The translations under genes and the position numbers were made by a program. From positions 1 to 6,777 of the forward strand of contig JAYZDP010000164.1 of the NCBI GenBank assembly GCA_036337765.1: a stretch of 6,777 nucleotides of DNA, written 5' to 3'. Positions 4,678 through 6,777 of the stretch are shown here, in pieces (within the stretch, counting starts at the first letter, position 1; the number at the start of each line of letters is the position of its first letter). The notes beneath the pieces were generated by a model. It was not told where the DNA came from, searched no databases, and was given only the letters and a program-made list of their open reading frames with translations. The stretch comes from JAYZDP01 sp036337765. GTDB taxonomy: Bacteria; Acidobacteriota; Thermoanaerobaculia; Multivoradales; Multivoraceae.

Positions 4678-6777
4678 TCAACGCGGACGCTCGCCACCCA
4701 CCCACCACGGGCTCGACCAGGCCAGATGCCCATCGATCTGCTCCGCTCTCACGTAGTACCAGTTCGGGGTGTCGCTGCGGTCGACGAAGCGGAACGACAC
4801 ATCGTCCTGCAGGCCCTCGATCAGATCCACCCGTACACTGTCGCGATACTCGCCCTCCTCCAAGACCTGTTCGACGGCTCCCGGCGCGCTTGACGTGCCC
4901 CGCTCGGGAAGTGGAAGGGAGAAGGTCCGTGCCGCGAACTGCTGCGGCGTTCGCACCTGCCTCGGGGCGACCCCGAACTCGCTCGCCTCGTCGATCTCGA
5001 AGCGCAGCCGAGTCTCGCCCGCAGCTCCTTCGATCACCAGAGCGAGCGCACGGCGCGAGCCGCGTGTGCTAACGCTGAAACGGACCCGATCGCCATCGAC
5101 GTCGATAGAGTCCGCCTGGTAGTGGGGTGTGCCGAGAAGGTGCGCGCTCGCGAGGGTCGCACCTTCGACCACGAGCACTCCACTCCAGGCGCGCTGGCCG
5201 CGCGGGTTGTCGCGGATCTGAACTCTCGACTCGGAGTAAAAGCCCACGGCCACCTCGGTCCGGTCGCGATCCGCAACCACTCGACCCCGATCGCGCGGAT
5301 CGTAGGAGGCAACCACGTCCCCGTCGCGGATGAGGTCGATCGCGCGAATCGGGGCAGTCCCTACGACGCGTCCCTCGACGCGGCGGGCAGCGGTGAAGGC
5401 GAGCTCAGTTCCCATGATCGCGTCGTTGAGTCGCGCGTCGAGCACGATCCGTCGCGATCCTGTCGTGCCGTAGGCCTGGCGGGACTTCAAAGAATCGAAG
5501 ACCGCATCGGTGCTCTTCGTCGGCGCCCACACGGCCGCCAGGCCTCCGGCCTGAAAGATGTTCGAGCGCCGCCCAGCATTCGCCTGAGGGTGACCCGGCG
5601 AATAGCCCGGATGGCCGCGATGATCGTCGGACGCGGCGACGAAGCCGGCGCGGAAGCCGCTCTCGAGATAGCGCTGACCGAACCACTCGAAGGTACCGTG
5701 CCCGGACATGATCTCGATCAGAGTCTCCATGTCGAGATCGCTCAATCGCCAGTCGCCGTTCTGGTGAGCGTGGGGAATGATCAAGACGTCGTCCGGATCG
5801 TGACGCGCACGCAGCTCACGGTAGAGATCTGTGAGGTTGGGGGCCATCTGCACCCCGACCCGCTCGAATCCGGGGCCGCGGAAGAAGACGTTGTGATGCC
5901 CCCCGCGCTGGCGTTGTTGACTCCACTCATAGCCTGGGAACACGATGATCTCGCCCTCGCGATGAAAGTCGCGAACCGTCCGGTCGAGGATCTCCCAAAG
6001 CCCATCGGTGAGCCACACGTCGTGCTCGCTGAGGGTCACGAAGTCGAGTCGTGCGTCGTCGCGGGCGAACGCGAAGTACCCCTCCGGCGTCCCTTGGCCC
6101 TCAGCGAAACCGCAGTGGCCGTGAGTCTCGCCCCAGAACAGGCGCAGATCGGGCGAACGCCGCACCCAGACCGGGTTGGCCACGCCCGTCAACCGACCGT
6201 CCGGGCTGCGGAAGCTGAAGCGGGCCACGCCCTCCTTGTCGAGGGTCACCGGCAGCCGGTGGATCGCGCGACCAGGCGGCAGGCTGCCGACAACCCGGCC
6301 ATCGAGAACCACCTCGTAGCCCGGCAGATCTCGGGTCGCACGGTTGTAGGCGGAGTCCTCCGTGCGCACGGAGATCTCGAACTCCTCGCCGACGCCGACG
6401 ATCGAAGGCGCGAAGCCGTGCACGCGGACTCCCGCTCCGCCCGTGACCGAGAAGGTCGGCAGCGGCAGTTCGTAGGCTCGCCCGCCCCCGAAATCGACGT
6501 GCAACGGCAGCGCGATCGCGTCGTTCGAGAAGGGCGGCGCCCGCAGCCCGGGGCTGCCCTGCGAGGTGTCGCCGAACGTCAGGGTGACGGAGTCGCCCTC
6601 GCGCAGCGTGTCTCCACGCACCCGCAGCAGCGGGTAGTCGGCCGTTTGGCGGAAGCCGCCGTAGGGGCCGAAGATCGCGGCGCGTCCCCCATCGAACGCG
6701 ATGCCCGGGGGGCTCGCGGAAGCGGAGACGAAGTTCGCGCCTCGGGGGTCCCGCACCGGCACCCGGCCGGAGCCGCC
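4678..6777 (-). CDS. DUF3604 / PHP-like metal-dependent hydrolase (N-terminus beyond window)
   Basis: The frame is open to the window edge, so the gene is 5' truncated; 699 residues are visible and the GTG at 6762 is unlikely to be the true start. Numbering from that GTG codon, residues 1-205 are beta-rich and of unknown function. The PHP-like metallohydrolase core covers about 208-435: WGETHGH (His214, His216), LSEHD (His247, Asp248), GYEWS (Glu279), GGHHNVFF (289-290), IIPHAH (His331, His333) and ASDDHRGH (Asp380, His381). These are candidate metal ligands. The RQAYGTTGSRRIVLDARLN block (429-446) and the C-terminal YYVRAEQIDGHLAWSSPWWV (670-688) are typical of DUF3604 proteins, which are large and mostly exported. 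PHP proteins hydrolyse phosphoester bonds in known cases, but no substrate is established that I can assign here. The first motif has Glu where Asp is more usual (GDLHxH). The VCBS lipoprotein follows 25 bp downstream and is probably co-transcribed. Confidence 0.83.
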   Translation of the reverse strand, partial: GGSGRVPVRDPRGANFVSASASPPGIAFDGGRAAIFGPYGGFRQTADYPLLRVRGDTLREGDSVTLTFGDTSQGSPGLRAPPFSNDAIALPLHVDFGGGRAYELPLPTFSVTGGAGVRVHGFAPSIVGVGEEFEISVRTEDSAYNRATRDLPGYEVVLDGRVVGSLPPGRAIHRLPVTLDKEGVARFSFRSPDGRLTGVANPVWVRRSPDLRLFWGETHGHCGFAEGQGTPEGYFAFARDDARLDFVTLSEHDVWLTDGLWEILDRTVRDFHREGEIIVFPGYEWSQQRQRGGHHNVFFRGPGFERVGVQMAPNLTDLYRELRARHDPDDVLIIPHAHQNGDWRLSDLDMETLIEIMSGHGTFEWFGQRYLESGFRAGFVAASDDHRGHPGYSPGHPQANAGRRSNIFQAGGLAAVWAPTKSTDAVFDSLKSRQAYGTTGSRRIVLDARLNDAIMGTELAFTAARRVEGRVVGTAPIRAIDLIRDGDVVASYDPRDRGRVVADRDRTEVAVGFYSESRVQIRDNPRGQRAWSGVLVVEGATLASAHLLGTPHYQADSIDVDGDRVRFSVSTRGSRRALALVIEGAAGETRLRFEIDEASEFGVAPRQVRTPQQFAARTFSLPLPERGTSSAPGAVEQVLEEGEYRDSVRVDLIEGLQDDVSFRFVDRSDTPNWYYVRAEQIDGHLAWSSPWWVGGERPR

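Noticed and set aside
4653..4733. Longer start for the VCBS lipoprotein at 4733
   Set aside because: It would overlap the 3' end of the DUF3604 gene by 56 bp and put 27 residues ahead of the signal peptide. The GTG at 4652 has a strong ribosome site at ideal spacing.

Overview
This window comes from a GC-rich bacterial chromosome or metagenomic contig. Gene density is high, third codon positions are strongly G/C, and almost every gene casts long shadow ORFs in other frames. A lipobox lipoprotein and a family of secreted PHP-like proteins suggest a Gram-negative heterotroph. The mix of CoA racemase, acyl-CoA dehydrogenase, carbohydrate hydrolase and VCBS/FG-GAP protein is typical of environmental proteobacterial, myxobacterial or similar lineages. 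I cannot name the taxon. I see no tRNA, rRNA, CRISPR array, insertion sequence or phage gene.

There are two blocks that converge near 3,060-3,117. The plus-strand block (1-3060) holds three genes. The first is the C-terminal part of a class III CoA-transferase-fold protein of the alpha-methylacyl-CoA racemase type. Next, 15 bp on, is a cytoplasmic GH88-like unsaturated glucuronyl hydrolase. After a 113-bp gap comes an acyl-CoA dehydrogenase of the ACAD10/ACAD11-like type. That gap carries a hairpin and a TetR-operator-like dyad, so the dehydrogenase may have its own promoter. The minus-strand block (6777-3117) reads first a large DUF3604/PHP-like metallohydrolase, whose N-terminus lies outside the window. 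Then, 25 bp on and with a strong Shine-Dalgarno site, it reads a lipoprotein with seven calcium-loop (VCBS/FG-GAP) repeats that probably folds as a seven-bladed beta-propeller.

Functionally, the plus-strand genes suggest acyl-CoA processing (C2 epimer correction plus dehydrogenation) with an out-of-place sugar hydrolase. The minus-strand genes look like an exported enzyme and surface-lipoprotein pair. No gene is strictly unprecedented. The most interesting points are the GH88 enzyme in a CoA-metabolism context, the DUF3604 plus propeller-lipoprotein pair, and the candidate operator in front of the dehydrogenase.
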